64,000 bases of DNA. It comes from Kitagawia praeruptora (Eukaryota > Streptophyta > Magnoliopsida > Apiales > Apiaceae). Below, piece by piece: positions 44,186-54,838 of this stretch. The DNA lies in the NCBI GenBank assembly GCA_037693485.1, contig CM075350.1, positions 123,192,001 to 123,256,000 of the forward strand. The letters run 5' to 3'. Below the pieces are notes generated by a model, which had not been told where the DNA came from, did not search any database, and saw nothing but the letters and a program-made list of their open reading frames with translations. Position 1 is the first letter of the stretch. Every line of letters starts with the position of its first letter. Made by a program: the position numbers and the translations under genes.

Positions 44186-46604
44186 TGAAAGAATTTATTG
44201 CATACACGAAACATTGGATAATAATTATTTTTTAATAAAATCCGTAAATACGCATAAATGAATCATGAAAATACAGAAGATCGATTACCAACCTTTATAA
44301 GCGATCCAAAGAAGATGAATGGAGCGTCCTAGCAGTTGCTCCTCAGTGTGTCAAGCATTGCACAAGTATCCACCAAGAGATCGAATCATCGGATAGAGGA
44401 AGAAGTAAGAGAGAATTAGGGTTTGCACATCTTTTCTCTTCTTGTGAAAAGTATGATATTTTTTTGGTAAATATATAGGATTTATAACTGTAACTTTATA
44501 GGCAAAAATTTCTGCTGAATTTTTCCTATAAAATAATATAATTATTAAGCCAAAAGATCAATTAATCTCATTAATCAATTAACTAATAATTAAAATTCTT
44601 TTGATCATTAATTCCTTATCTAAACTCTTTAGAAAATAATTCTATAACTTGATTTAATTTCTTAAATTAAATATTTTTTTAATAATATTAAGAACTCACC
44701 TTAAGTAATTTATAATCAATTAACTATTATTTAATCAATTATAAAAATTGCTAATTAATTTTTTTTTACGAATAAATAATTATTAGCCATTATTAATTAA
44801 TTCTTCCACCAATAAATCAGTTTCTTTTATTGTGTGAACCTATAGGTTCAAAATTAAGCCGGTAGTAAAAATAAAAAATAGAGATATTCACAAAAATACT
44901 AACTAAAGTTGCAAATGAGGTTGCAAATGTTGCATTTGGGATTGTAAACCAAGTTGCAAATGTTGCAACCGTATTTTTGGGGGAAAAAAATTACAACTTG
45001 GGTATTTTTGAAAAAAATACTAAATAATAATACAACTATTTTATTATCATATATATAAATGAAGAATATCATATAAATGAATTCTTCTAATTCATTAAAT
45101 ATAATTAATTAAATAATTAATCATATTTATTCTACATCGTGAGGGATACGTCTCAGCATATCGCGACTATCCGGATAATATGAATTCACTTCTAGAATAC
45201 CAAGAACCTAGTCAGTTAATTAATGGTTACCGTACAATCTATTCCTTCTACCCTACAACGTCCCGATTAAATACAAAACATGAAACGTGTGTCAAACCTA
45301 TCTAATTTAATCATATGTTTTCCTATTCACTAAGCTTAATTCCTATTAGTGCAAATTAGAAATTTCTTTCTATTTTATTCACTCTGGCCAGAGATTCCTG
45401 AACTAGCATAAGTGGAATAAGAAAGGACATTCTCTGCATTCACTGGAAGGTTTAGTTCCTCTATTGATCAATCAGTCTTCATTTCATATGCCCAGAAAAG
45501 CCTTCCTAGAGACCAAGAACTAAACTAAAGTATAGTTCCATGTACACAAGATGACTATGATGACCTAAAGTCTTAGAACACTTGTACAACCATTAGTATA
45601 TGAACAACTACTGACAGTACGTGAGTGAACTTTCGAGTCATGTTTAGTTAACTTATTATATTATAAGCACCACTAGTACAAAACTGTCTTTAGCATCGCA
45701 CTTTTAGCGTCAGTTATATAGAGAGTCGTGGCCTATAAATACTTTAGGCGTCGGTTGCTAGCTTAACCGACGCTTAATGTCACCTGTGTTGGATCTTTTG
45801 CGTCGGTTATGAAACAAACGACGCCTGAAACTAACCTTTTAGCGTCGGTCTTTTCTCAACTGACGCCTAGCATCGGTCTTTTCTCAATCGACGCCTAAAA
45901 GTAACCCTTTAGCGTCGATCTTTACTCAACCGACGCCTAAAACCAACCTTTAGCGTCGGTCATAATCAACCGTCGCCTAAAACAGAACTTTTAGCGCCGG
46001 TCTTTACTTAACCGACGCCTAAACTGATCCTTTTTACTTTAGGTGTCGCCTTACATTGACCGGAGCTAAAAGTATAATAATTTTTTTAAAAAAAGGCTAA
46101 ATTATATACAAATAATACTTTTTATACAAATATTACGTTATTTTATATTATTCCATAATAATTAAAAAAATTAAATTGAATAATATTATTCAAATAAGAT
46201 TTATACAAATCAAACAACATTTTCATAAAAGTAACATTTAAGTATTTTTATTACACAAATAAATAATATGTATTCATTCCTACTTATATATCTTGAACCA
46301 TTATTTATGATGAAATTATATCCGAATCATGCTTCATTATGTAAATTATATTATTAAAAAATTACACTTTTATCTAAGTAAATATTTTGAAATTTTGAAA
46401 TTTTACATAATATCAATTAATAAATATAAATCATTAAATTATAAAACTAATTTGTATTATTAATCCTTCACATTACTACTTGATATACACAGTTTTACAC
46501 CAAATCTTTCCACCTCAATCCCTAATTCCCCAATTGCTCGCTGCTCACTATTTCTCCAATTGGTCGCTACTCACTTTCATCATCGAGAAGAAGGAATTAC
46601 TCGC

Positions 46605-46799
46605 GTCTCTCTCTCTCTCTCTCGTACACACACAGAGATTACACTCTACTTCCCCCACTAATTCATCTACAGGTTTGGCTTTCTTTCCCTCTCCCCTCCT
46701 TATGATTAATTCAATTCTTTTCTCAACTTAACTTGTACCTTCTATTTATTACCTGTTTTCTTGATTATGTATTTGTGTGTTTGTTGATTTTGTTATCAT

Positions 46800-46844
<45 letters not shown>

Positions 46845-46846
46845 TT
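46605..46846 (+). repeat. Microsatellites inside CACTA 3
   Basis: A CT-run near 46605-46623 and a compound (TA)n(TG)n run at about 46801-46844. Confidence 0.8.
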
Positions 46847-47083
46847 TGCAGCACAAGTTATATTAGTTCAATCTTTGGGGTTTCTGCACTTCTGTATGTA
46901 TGTAAAGTTTCTATTTTTAATCTTGTTTCTTGATGGGTATTTGACCTTTATGAATTTATGTTATTTGCATTTACCAAGAAACCCGTTTAAATTTTTAATG
47001 GGTTTTTCTTTTTTTGTTTCAAGATTCTGGGCTTCATGAGTGAGTGACAGTGGTGGGGTTTTTGCCTTTTTTTTTTGTCTCAA

Positions 47084-47281
47084 ACAGATTTAGCTTCAAG
47101 ATTAGCTCGAATTCACCGGTGTGGTTGGTTCGACTGGACATCTCTTGGTTTGATGCGATTCATGCGAGAAGATGAAGCTTTAAAGACTGTTCGTCTATTT
47201 GAAGGAGCAAGTGAAGGTAAAGGAGTAAGCAGGAGAGCTTACATTGCTAAAAGACTGCTTACATTGCTTTCGTTCTCCTAA
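47084..47281 (+). pseudogene. MscS-like (MSL) channel gene fragment in CACTA 3
   Basis: The plus strand encodes LASRLARIHRCGWFDWTSLG and then RFMREDEALKTVRLFEGASE before the similarity ends. The FMREDEALKT...FEGASE segment resembles the cytoplasmic loop of plant mechanosensitive MSL4-10 channels. Preceding sequence ends in a T-rich tract and CAG, as at an acceptor site. It is a single exon piece of a membrane-channel gene and cannot function as a channel. The assignment is from recalled family motifs only. Confidence 0.5.
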
Positions 47282-47683
47282 TTGCTTAGATTTTGGATCT
47301 GAAATCGCAAGTTTTGCGAATTGATAGTTCTATTCTTTTGTTAGTAGTATACTAGTACAACATTAGCATGCTATCACTTTCCTTCCATTGCTTACATATA
47401 TTTTTGCTAGCATGGCCATGTACTCGTGTGTTTGTATACATAATAAAAATAAGGAAAAAATGTAGTAGATCAAAAGTTACATCGTGATGACAATGAATCC
47501 TTCTATCAATGCTCATCTTGTTTTGGAATTCTTCTACAGGTAGATGACAAACTATATATCTATATGGAGTATGTTTTGGAGAATCCCTTTATTGATTAAA
47601 TTTAGTACATTCTTAGTCCTTTTGATCTTTTAATTGTCCATAATGAGCAGGTTGAGATACGTTGAACAATAACTAGCTAAGAA

Positions 47684-48002
47684 ATTTACCCTCCAATGCC
47701 TGAGTATAGAAAACAAGTTCTCGTGCCAGGTCATCATTCGCATCCACCTCCTGCTCTTGATTCACATTAAAAGAAAGCTTGTGCATCCAATCCACATTCT
47801 CAGGCCAGCTGATGTCTCCCAGCTTATCAAGTAAGCCATCCATGTTGTATATTGCATTTTCCGAAGGTTCACTTAGCCTAATTTCAGCATCCTCATAAAA
47901 TTCTAACTCAGACTCTGAGGACTCTGTATCAAGATTTTCCATCTCTGCATTTTTTTCTGTTTCCGCAACAAACACAGCAGGCCTTTTCTGGTGCACCGCC
48001 AT
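47684..48002 (-). pseudogene. EBP2 (rRNA-processing) gene 5' fragment in CACTA 3
   Basis: EBP2 is a nucleolar protein needed for large-subunit rRNA maturation. The minus strand encodes an ATG-started exon with an acidic segment (ESSESELEFYEDAEI) followed by the family's conserved block AIYNMDGLLDKLGDISWPEN, VDWMHKL and VDANDDLARELVFYTQALEG. It then runs into GGTAAATTTC, which fits a donor site. The remaining exons are absent, so only the N-terminal third is present. Confidence 0.78.
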
Positions 48003-48654
48003 TTACTAATATCAAGATCAAACCAATAACATATTTTACAAACATGCAACAGAATCAATTCATGATCACGCAGACATGTTGGATGAGGAAGATCCACCAC
48101 ATATTGCACCACAAAAAGGAAGAAAGACTACTCTTACGTCTTAGCCTAGAAAAAAATTTCAGCCTTTCTATGTTGAGGGCGTGATTTAAGAAGAAGTTTA
48201 TGCATTTCAAAAAAAAGAAAAAACTCGCTTAAATGGTCAGGCCTTCGGAACAAAGGCTACCTCATTAATTTCCACTGCAGTATTGTGCACATATATACAT
48301 ACCACTAAAACTGTAAAACATAACAGTTATGTAAAACATAACAAAGGCAACAAATTGATGTTTGTATGCACTGTATGTGAATCATATTTTAAGAACTAAC
48401 AAATGTTTGGGGCCGACCTATGAACTCTGATTGATAATTTACGATAAAAAATAATAATTATCTAAAATTTAGATTTATTTGTTTGAAAAATGAAATAAAA
48501 CTAAAAGATCAATCATAAATCAATAAAAAGATCAAAAATCATAATGAGCAGGTTGAGATACGTTGAATAATAATTGTCCTTTTGATCTTTAGTACAGTTA
48601 TAGTTGAAATGCATTCACAACTTTTTTGACATCTATTTATCCTGTGTACCTAGG

Positions 48655-48735
48655 TGAAGAGACGGAACTCTGAAGAAAGCTCTACTCAATGGACTACTGG
48701 GATTGCAGAGATTCAGTTTCCCATCGAGTATGCCT
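48655..48735 (+). pseudogene. Exon-like fragment in CACTA 3, possibly C9orf78/HCA59-like
   Basis: The plus strand encodes KRRNSEESSTQWTTGIAEIQ followed by FPIEYA. The phrase TGIAEI(Q)xPIEY resembles plant relatives of the splicing-associated C9orf78/HCA59 protein. It is short and the assignment is tentative. Confidence 0.4.
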
Positions 48736-49619
48736 TTAACATGCTCCAAATGCCTTATATTAAATGCTTTGTTGCTTAGTAGCTGCATTTAGTAAAACCT
48801 AATTTAATAGCATTGCATGATCTTTGTTTTCGTTCACGTTACCTCCCATGAACTGAAAAACAAGCTAGATACCATGTGATGTGTTAATTTTATTTTCTTG
48901 GTGAATGAGCTCATGAGAATAAATGGTATACAGTTGAATGTGTACTTATGGTAGTATTAGTTGAATGTTATGCATTACATGTGTATCAGTGTAAGTTAAT
49001 TATCATCTCACAAAAAGAACATTTTGTAAGCCAATCTCTTACCGGACAAAGGAAGTGTATCCAATATTAGGTTGTCGTTTCAATAGCTCATGTGTCTGCA
49101 CTTACCATGCTAAGACTGTTGCAATAATATTTTTCCAATTTCTGTCTTATTATGCCACCGATGCTAGGTTTTCTCAAAATTTGGCCAATTCTACACATTA
49201 TGGTTTAATTGTATCTTCGATTTTATGTTGAAAGGAATTGATTTGTTTGTAACATCTAATAGGATTCTGAATTCTCAGCATAAAGATGCTGTTGTTTTTG
49301 TGCAGGAGGTACTTGGCCACTTCTGAGACTAATGGATGTATGCAAAGTCTTTGCAAAATGGATACCCATTTTTTTTCCATTTCATTCTTCTTCTTTGGAA
49401 TGCTTTTTACAAACAGGTATGTCTATAAATTTTGAATCTTTTTACGTTTTTATGCCAATCTTGAATTGTAATCGTGATGTAAAGATTTGAACTTTAATCT
49501 ATTGTGTGCTAAAAGATGCTTAATTTTAAAAAAAAATTGAGCTTGCCCTTATGGAGTTTTTGTGTTTTTTCACTTTGGTTTTTTGGGACTAATTGTGTAT
49601 TTTGATGATCCGGGGTTCA

Positions 49620-50050
49620 AGATTGTGGGCTCCACCTGAATTTAATGGCCAGCTGATGTCAAGGCAAAGACAGGAACAAGAATTGCATATCATTTCTGAG
49701 GACTGTCAACTAAGAAGAAGGTGTGTGAAATAAAACTGTTACAATCTGTTTGATTTTATTCAAATTTATTGTCTTACAGATAATTAGATACATAGATACT
49801 TAGAATTCTGTCTACCTAGAAACTATAGTTGAGCTTAAACTATACTTTATACTTAGAAGATTTCATCAAATAATAAGATAATTTGTGTTGGTCCCCTGTC
49901 CCGGAAACTGTAGTTGAGCTTAAACTAGACCATATCTGAATAAGATAATTACCGAAGCAATGTATGACAGCTTCAATGGACAGGGGATGCATTTCCCTTC
50001 AGATATGGCCCCACCTTCAGTCTTGATGCCTGTTCCTGGTGCTGGGTAAG
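49620..50050 (+). pseudogene. Two exon-like fragments in CACTA 3, unidentified
   Basis: One piece near 49622-49725 encodes LWAPPEFNGQLMSRQRQEQE. Another near 49945-50048 encodes ITEAMYDSFNGQGMHFPSDM then PVPGAG, ending at a GGGTAAG donor-like site. The Pro/Met-rich composition suggests a captured nuclear-protein gene, but I cannot name it with confidence. Confidence 0.4.
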
Positions 50051-51750
50051 ATAGTTTATTAGTATTAGAGGATATTCCTTTTTGTTCTGTTTTAATATCA
50101 GCTGGATTTCTATCAAGTATTATTTGTGTTATCCTTAAGCAACATACAGTACATAAATCTCTAACCCACACAAATTTGATTATCAACTACTCGAATAAGA
50201 TATTTTTACAAGGAAACCTTGCACTGATGTTATATTCTTTAATGAAATCTTAATACTAGTACAGAGCAACATAATTAGATAAACTCACACATGATTACAT
50301 GGTTTTTATTTTTTTTATTCCATTCCTTGAGTTGTCTATACAAAGTTAAAAGTCTTGTTTTTGACTGTCTACAATTATTATTACTATATGAGAGATGATT
50401 ATTACAATAGGTGTATATCTGCCTAAATGTTAGGGTTACTATATGAGATAACTTTGAACATGTAAGTTAACTATTAAGATTTGGTGGAGGTTCTGGTCAT
50501 ATCCCTGGCCGAACACTTGGTTTTAATGTGACTAAGCTATCCGTTTGATAAATAGTTGTACATACATATATCTTACTTGAAATCAAATACTTCTAATTAT
50601 TGTTTATATCTGTTGCAGGTGAGCTTGTACGATTTCAAGCCTCTCGAATAGATGCCTGGTATTTAAACAGTGAAGGTTCTTTGGAATAACCAGCAGCATA
50701 CATTGTAAGGGGCGGCATCATGCCCATAACTAGATTTTTGTGTTTGTTCAGTCCGCAAAATTGCATGTAAAGATGGTTATTGTAGTTTGTGTTATATTTA
50801 CTAATGTGATCAGATGATGAATATGATGGAACAAGTTTATGTTGATTGTCAAGTTATATACTAGTTTTGAGTTTTTTCAATATAAGTAATAAATGAGATT
50901 AAGGATCTTTGCATTCACTTTAAGATGTCATCATTGTGCTATTTAGTAACATCCATTCTGAGAATGAAGCATATGTTGGGTGTATCGTGTATGTATGAAA
51001 TCAGCTAAGGCTATCAATAAAAAAATATTTTTTTTTAAAAAAAAAGACTTTAGGCGTCGGCATTCTTGTTAACCGATGCAATAGGCCTACACCTATAGCG
51101 TCGGCGTTTCAAGTAACCGACGCTTATGCCTACACCTATTGCGTCAGCATTTCAGGTAACCGACACTTATGCCTATACATATAGCGTCGGCATTTCAGTT
51201 AACCGACGCTTATGACTACACCTATAGCGTCGGCATTTCATTTAACCGACGCTTATGACTATTTTAAAAGTCGACTAAATAACCGACGTTACAGGCCCAT
51301 ACCTATAGTGTCGCCTGCATATACTACGCCACTTGACCGACGCTAAAAATATGTTTTGATCGACGCTATAGGCCCTTTTTCTAGTAGTGCACCTACATAT
51401 ATACTAGCTATAGTGTCACCACACAAATGTAAATGAGACCAGACATTCTTCATGGTGAAGTAAGTATAGTATGTACCGATCTTTATGAATTAACTAGCTA
51501 CCAATTAATTATCCCATGATCAGGAATAATTTAAGTTCAGAGTTATCATCTTTTATATCTCACTATTACAATCTCATCATATTTCTAAACGTTTTACTCT
51601 AAATTATGGAACATTTTATTTAAACACTTAAATAGATAAATCATGTAACAAAAACAAATAAGTCTTTTATTAATATAAATGAAATTAAATTAGATCACAT
51701 AAAAGTTCTTCCTAACTTATCATACATTATTAGATTTAGGACACTTTCAC

Positions 51751-52086
51751 TTTCAAGGTATGTTTCTTACAAATAACATTCGATACAAATGTAGATCCTA
51801 ATATAAAATGGAAGAATGTATATTTTACAAACTACATATATTGTTAACATGTATCATAACAATATATGAGGGGTTGCATTATTATTATGATTAGCGAAAT
51901 TGGGAGAGTTCCAGTATATTATATTAATTTTCGTTATTATTGATTAGGATTGACTATATAAACAATTATAATATTGCAATAAATTTGTGGCTTTTGCCTC
52001 CATCATTGAATAAGAGAAAAATTTAAAACTATTTTATCATATATTCAATTTTTTAAAATATGTATATAATTTAACAATATTGGAGA
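51751..52086. other. AT-rich spacer, no gene seen
   Basis: No coding frame or repeat boundary recognised. Confidence 0.4.
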
Positions 52087-52156
52087 CTAGACCCTGCCCG
52101 TGTGCACGGGCTCTACAGTAGTTATATTAAAAATGAACAAACGTTAATTAGCTGTT

Positions 52157-52203
52157 CAGCACTCCCGCAGCCCGCAGCCCGCAGCCCGCAGCCCGCAGCC
52201 CAT
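52157..52203 (+). repeat. GCAGCCC heptamer tandem repeat
   Basis: About five to six consecutive copies of GCAGCCC inside the Helitron near its 3' terminus. Confidence 0.85.
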
Positions 52204-53113
52204 GCATAACCCCATCTTAGGTCCAAAAAAGAAACTGGGAGAGTTAAAAAAATCGATTTTTTTTTTTTTTTTAAGAAAGAGTTAAAAAATCGATTTCTTC
52301 AACAGGTTTATATGATTTACCAAAATATTCAAATTATTAGAAAGAAAGACTCGTTTGTCCTCTCTTCGTATTATTATTCCCTTTTTTATAATTTACTAGC
52401 TTAAAACCATGCACGATTTTTTTTAAAAATATTATAAGAATTTTTTCATATTTTTAATGAATTTGCTATTTTTTAAAATATTATATGATTTTGAATTAAT
52501 TTTTTTAAAATAAGAATTTTGAAGACTTAAATTTTAAAATGAAATAATGATCAAAATTATATAAATGTTATCTGTGATATTTCTAAAAAATGAGGGATTT
52601 TAGTTAGAAAATATAGAAAATGTGATAGGTTTTAGTTGAAAAAGGTAATTGGTTAATTATTAGTAATTATAAATTATTATTTTTTCTTATTAAACATAAT
52701 GCCCGTGATATAATTGGGAAAAAAATGACATAGTTATAGAAAATTAAAAAGCTAACATGTTTTAGGTGAAAGGGGTAATTGATTAGTCTATAGTAATTAT
52801 AATTTGATTATATTATTTTACTAAATAAAATTGCTCGTAATGTTTTTAGAATAGGAGAAATTAATGTTCCCTGTAATATTTCTAGAAAAAGAGGGATTTT
52901 ATTTAGAAAATATAGAAAATATGATATGTTTTAACTGAAAAAGTTAATCGATTAATTATTAGTATTATAATATTACTATTTCATTTTTTTAAATAGAACT
53001 ATCCGTGATATAATTGGAAAAAGAGAGATTTTAGTTTGAGAAAATAGAAAAGGTAACGTGAAAATTAAAAAGGTGACATGCTTCATGTGAAAAAGGTAAT
53101 TGATTAATTTATA

Positions 53114-53587
53114 CTCCCTCCGTCTCTTTAAACATTGCCCATTTGACTAAAAACACGGGTTTTAAGAAAAAGTGGGTATTGAATATTATTTGTAAGAAGT
53201 AGTTGGTATTGAATATTGTTTTTAAGGAGTAGTGGGTATTGAATATTGTTTTTTTTGGAGTAGTGGGTGAAGTAGTGGGTATTGAATATTATTTTTAAGG
53301 AGTAGTGGGTGGAATAGTAGGTATTGAATATTGTTTTTTTTGGAGTAGTGGGTGGAATAGTGAGTGTTGAATATTATTTGTAATGATTAGAGGGTGGAGT
53401 AGTGGGTATTGAATATTATTTTTAAGGAGTAGTGCGTGGAGTAGTGGGTATTTTTTTTTTTTTTTTTTTGTCAGAGGTGGAGTAGTGGGTATTGAATATT
53501 ATTTTTTATGGCTTAAAATAGAAAAGAGAAAAATATTTTGATTGTCCCGATTTAGTAAACAGGAAACGTTTTAAGAGACGGAGGGAG
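53114..53587 (+). mobile_element. Stowaway MITE with internal minisatellite, inside the Helitron
   Basis: CTCCCTCCGTCTC at the left and GAGACGGAGGGAG at the right, with TA on both sides. The interior repeats GTAGTGGGTATTGAATATT with variable spacers about eight times, and a T-run of about 20 lies near 53450. Confidence 0.85.
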
Positions 53588-54446
53588 TAGTAATTATAAT
53601 TTAATTGTTATTTTACTAAATAAAATTGTTCGTAGTGTTTTTAAAAATGAGAAATTAATGTTACCTATGATATTTCTAGAAAAAAGTAATTTAATTAAAA
53701 ATAAATAAAAAAATATGATACGTTTTAGTTAAAAAGGTAATCTGTTAATTATAATATTATTTTTTTATTTTTATTAAATAGAATCGCCCGTGATATAATT
53801 GGAAAAAGAGAGGTTTTAGTTAGAGAAAACAAAAAAGGTAATGTGTTTTGGCTGAAAAAGATAACCGTGATATAATTGGGAAAAGAGATATTTTAATTAG
53901 AGAAAAGAGAAAAGTTAATGTGTTTTGATTGAAAAAGTTAATTGATTAGTTAATCGTAATTATAATATACTTTCTACTTAGATAAAATATAAAAGATATT
54001 GTATTTTACCTGAAAATGAAATTACTTAGTTATTGAAAAATAGAAAAGGTAATATGTTTAACCTGAATAAGGAAATTGATTAATAAAGGAGAAATTTTAG
54101 TTAGATAAAATATAAAAGATATAAATTGATTAGTTAATAAGATGTATTTTATTTATAATTAAGCAAGGGTAATAAGTAAAATCAACAGGTACCGTAAATA
54201 TAAAAGATGTAAATAAAGGAAATTATTTAGTTATTGAAAAATTGAAAAGGTAATATATTTAATCTGTAAAAAGGAAATTGTTTAGTAAGGGAGAAATTTT
54301 GTTAGATAAAATATAAAAGATATGAATTGATTATTTAGTAGGATGGATTTTATGTATAATTAAATAAGGATAAATAAGTAAAATTAACAGGTACCATACC
54401 GACCAATCAAACTTTTAATATTTAGGCTTTTATATAATAGTATAGA

Positions 54447-54838
54447 ATATCACATCTTTTGAAGTCAATTTATTTATTTAAAGTTCGTGAACGCCAGAAT
54501 AACACTATTTACTTTAAAAATAAGTGTTGGAAATAACACTATTTATTTTTAAAAAATGTGTTGGTTCACATCTATTTCAGCAAGTCCAGTTGGTTTTATT
54601 ACAACAAATTTCCTAATACAGTATTCCAGTATACAGTGCTATTCATCAGGATCTTAAGCTGAGACATATTCCACGTTAGAATATTTCTTTCTTACCAAGC
54701 TCAGTTTGTCTGGAGTGTCCTTCACTGTTACCACACAACCAAAATCTGGAAAACCTCCATTAAAACTAACCTAATTTACTGTGTGATACATGATTAGCTG
54801 ACTCTATACCACTCCATTTTCACCATTAAAAGAAAAAT
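54447..54838. promoter_or_regulatory. Upstream region of the PMT gene
   Basis: The region between the Helitron and the ATG should hold the promoter and 5' leader of the methyltransferase. No single core element stands out. The Helitron ends only about 390 bp from the start codon. Confidence 0.45.

Larger units (their letters stand above)
45671..51389. mobile_element. Non-autonomous CACTA element 3 with multiple captured gene pieces
   Basis: A 5719-bp element starting CACTAGTACAAAA and ending, inverted, CACTACTAGAAAAAGG, flanked by CAC (45668-45670 and 51390-51392). Subterminal regions (45690-46075 and 51045-51365) are filled with GCGTCGGT/ACCGACGC repeats. The interior carries fragments of several unrelated genes on both strands and no transposase. 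The two termini are similar but not identical, so the copy has aged. Confidence 0.88.
44187..51750 (-). repeat. Candidate LTR of a decayed Copia-type element, split by CACTA 3
   Basis: TCTGATACCA just before 44187 reads inverted as TGGTATCAGA, a methionine-tRNA primer site, directly next to TGAAAGAATTTATTGC, which could be an LTR end. The following 1.5 kb is non-coding and LTR-like in texture. It is cut by CACTA 3 at 45671, and sequence up to about 51750 may be its other end. The far boundary is uncertain and no gag or pol remains. Confidence 0.4.
52087..54446 (-). mobile_element. Non-autonomous Helitron on the minus strand
   Basis: Read on the minus strand, it starts TCTATACTATTATATAAAAG, a common plant Helitron 5' end, and ends with the hairpin CCCGTGCACACGGG, a short spacer and CTAG followed by T. 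The 2.36-kb interior has no helicase gene. A Stowaway MITE lies inside. The base before the 5' end is T and not the usual A, so this junction may have mutated. Confidence 0.82.

Noticed and set aside
45690..46075. Tandem satellite based on GCGTCGGT
   Set aside because: Repeats are short, irregular and paired with an inverse set at the other CACTA end, so they are subterminal repeats.
46480..47039. Small coding genes on the plus strand
   Set aside because: The frames run through microsatellites (CT and TG runs); more likely captured promoter or leader sequence.
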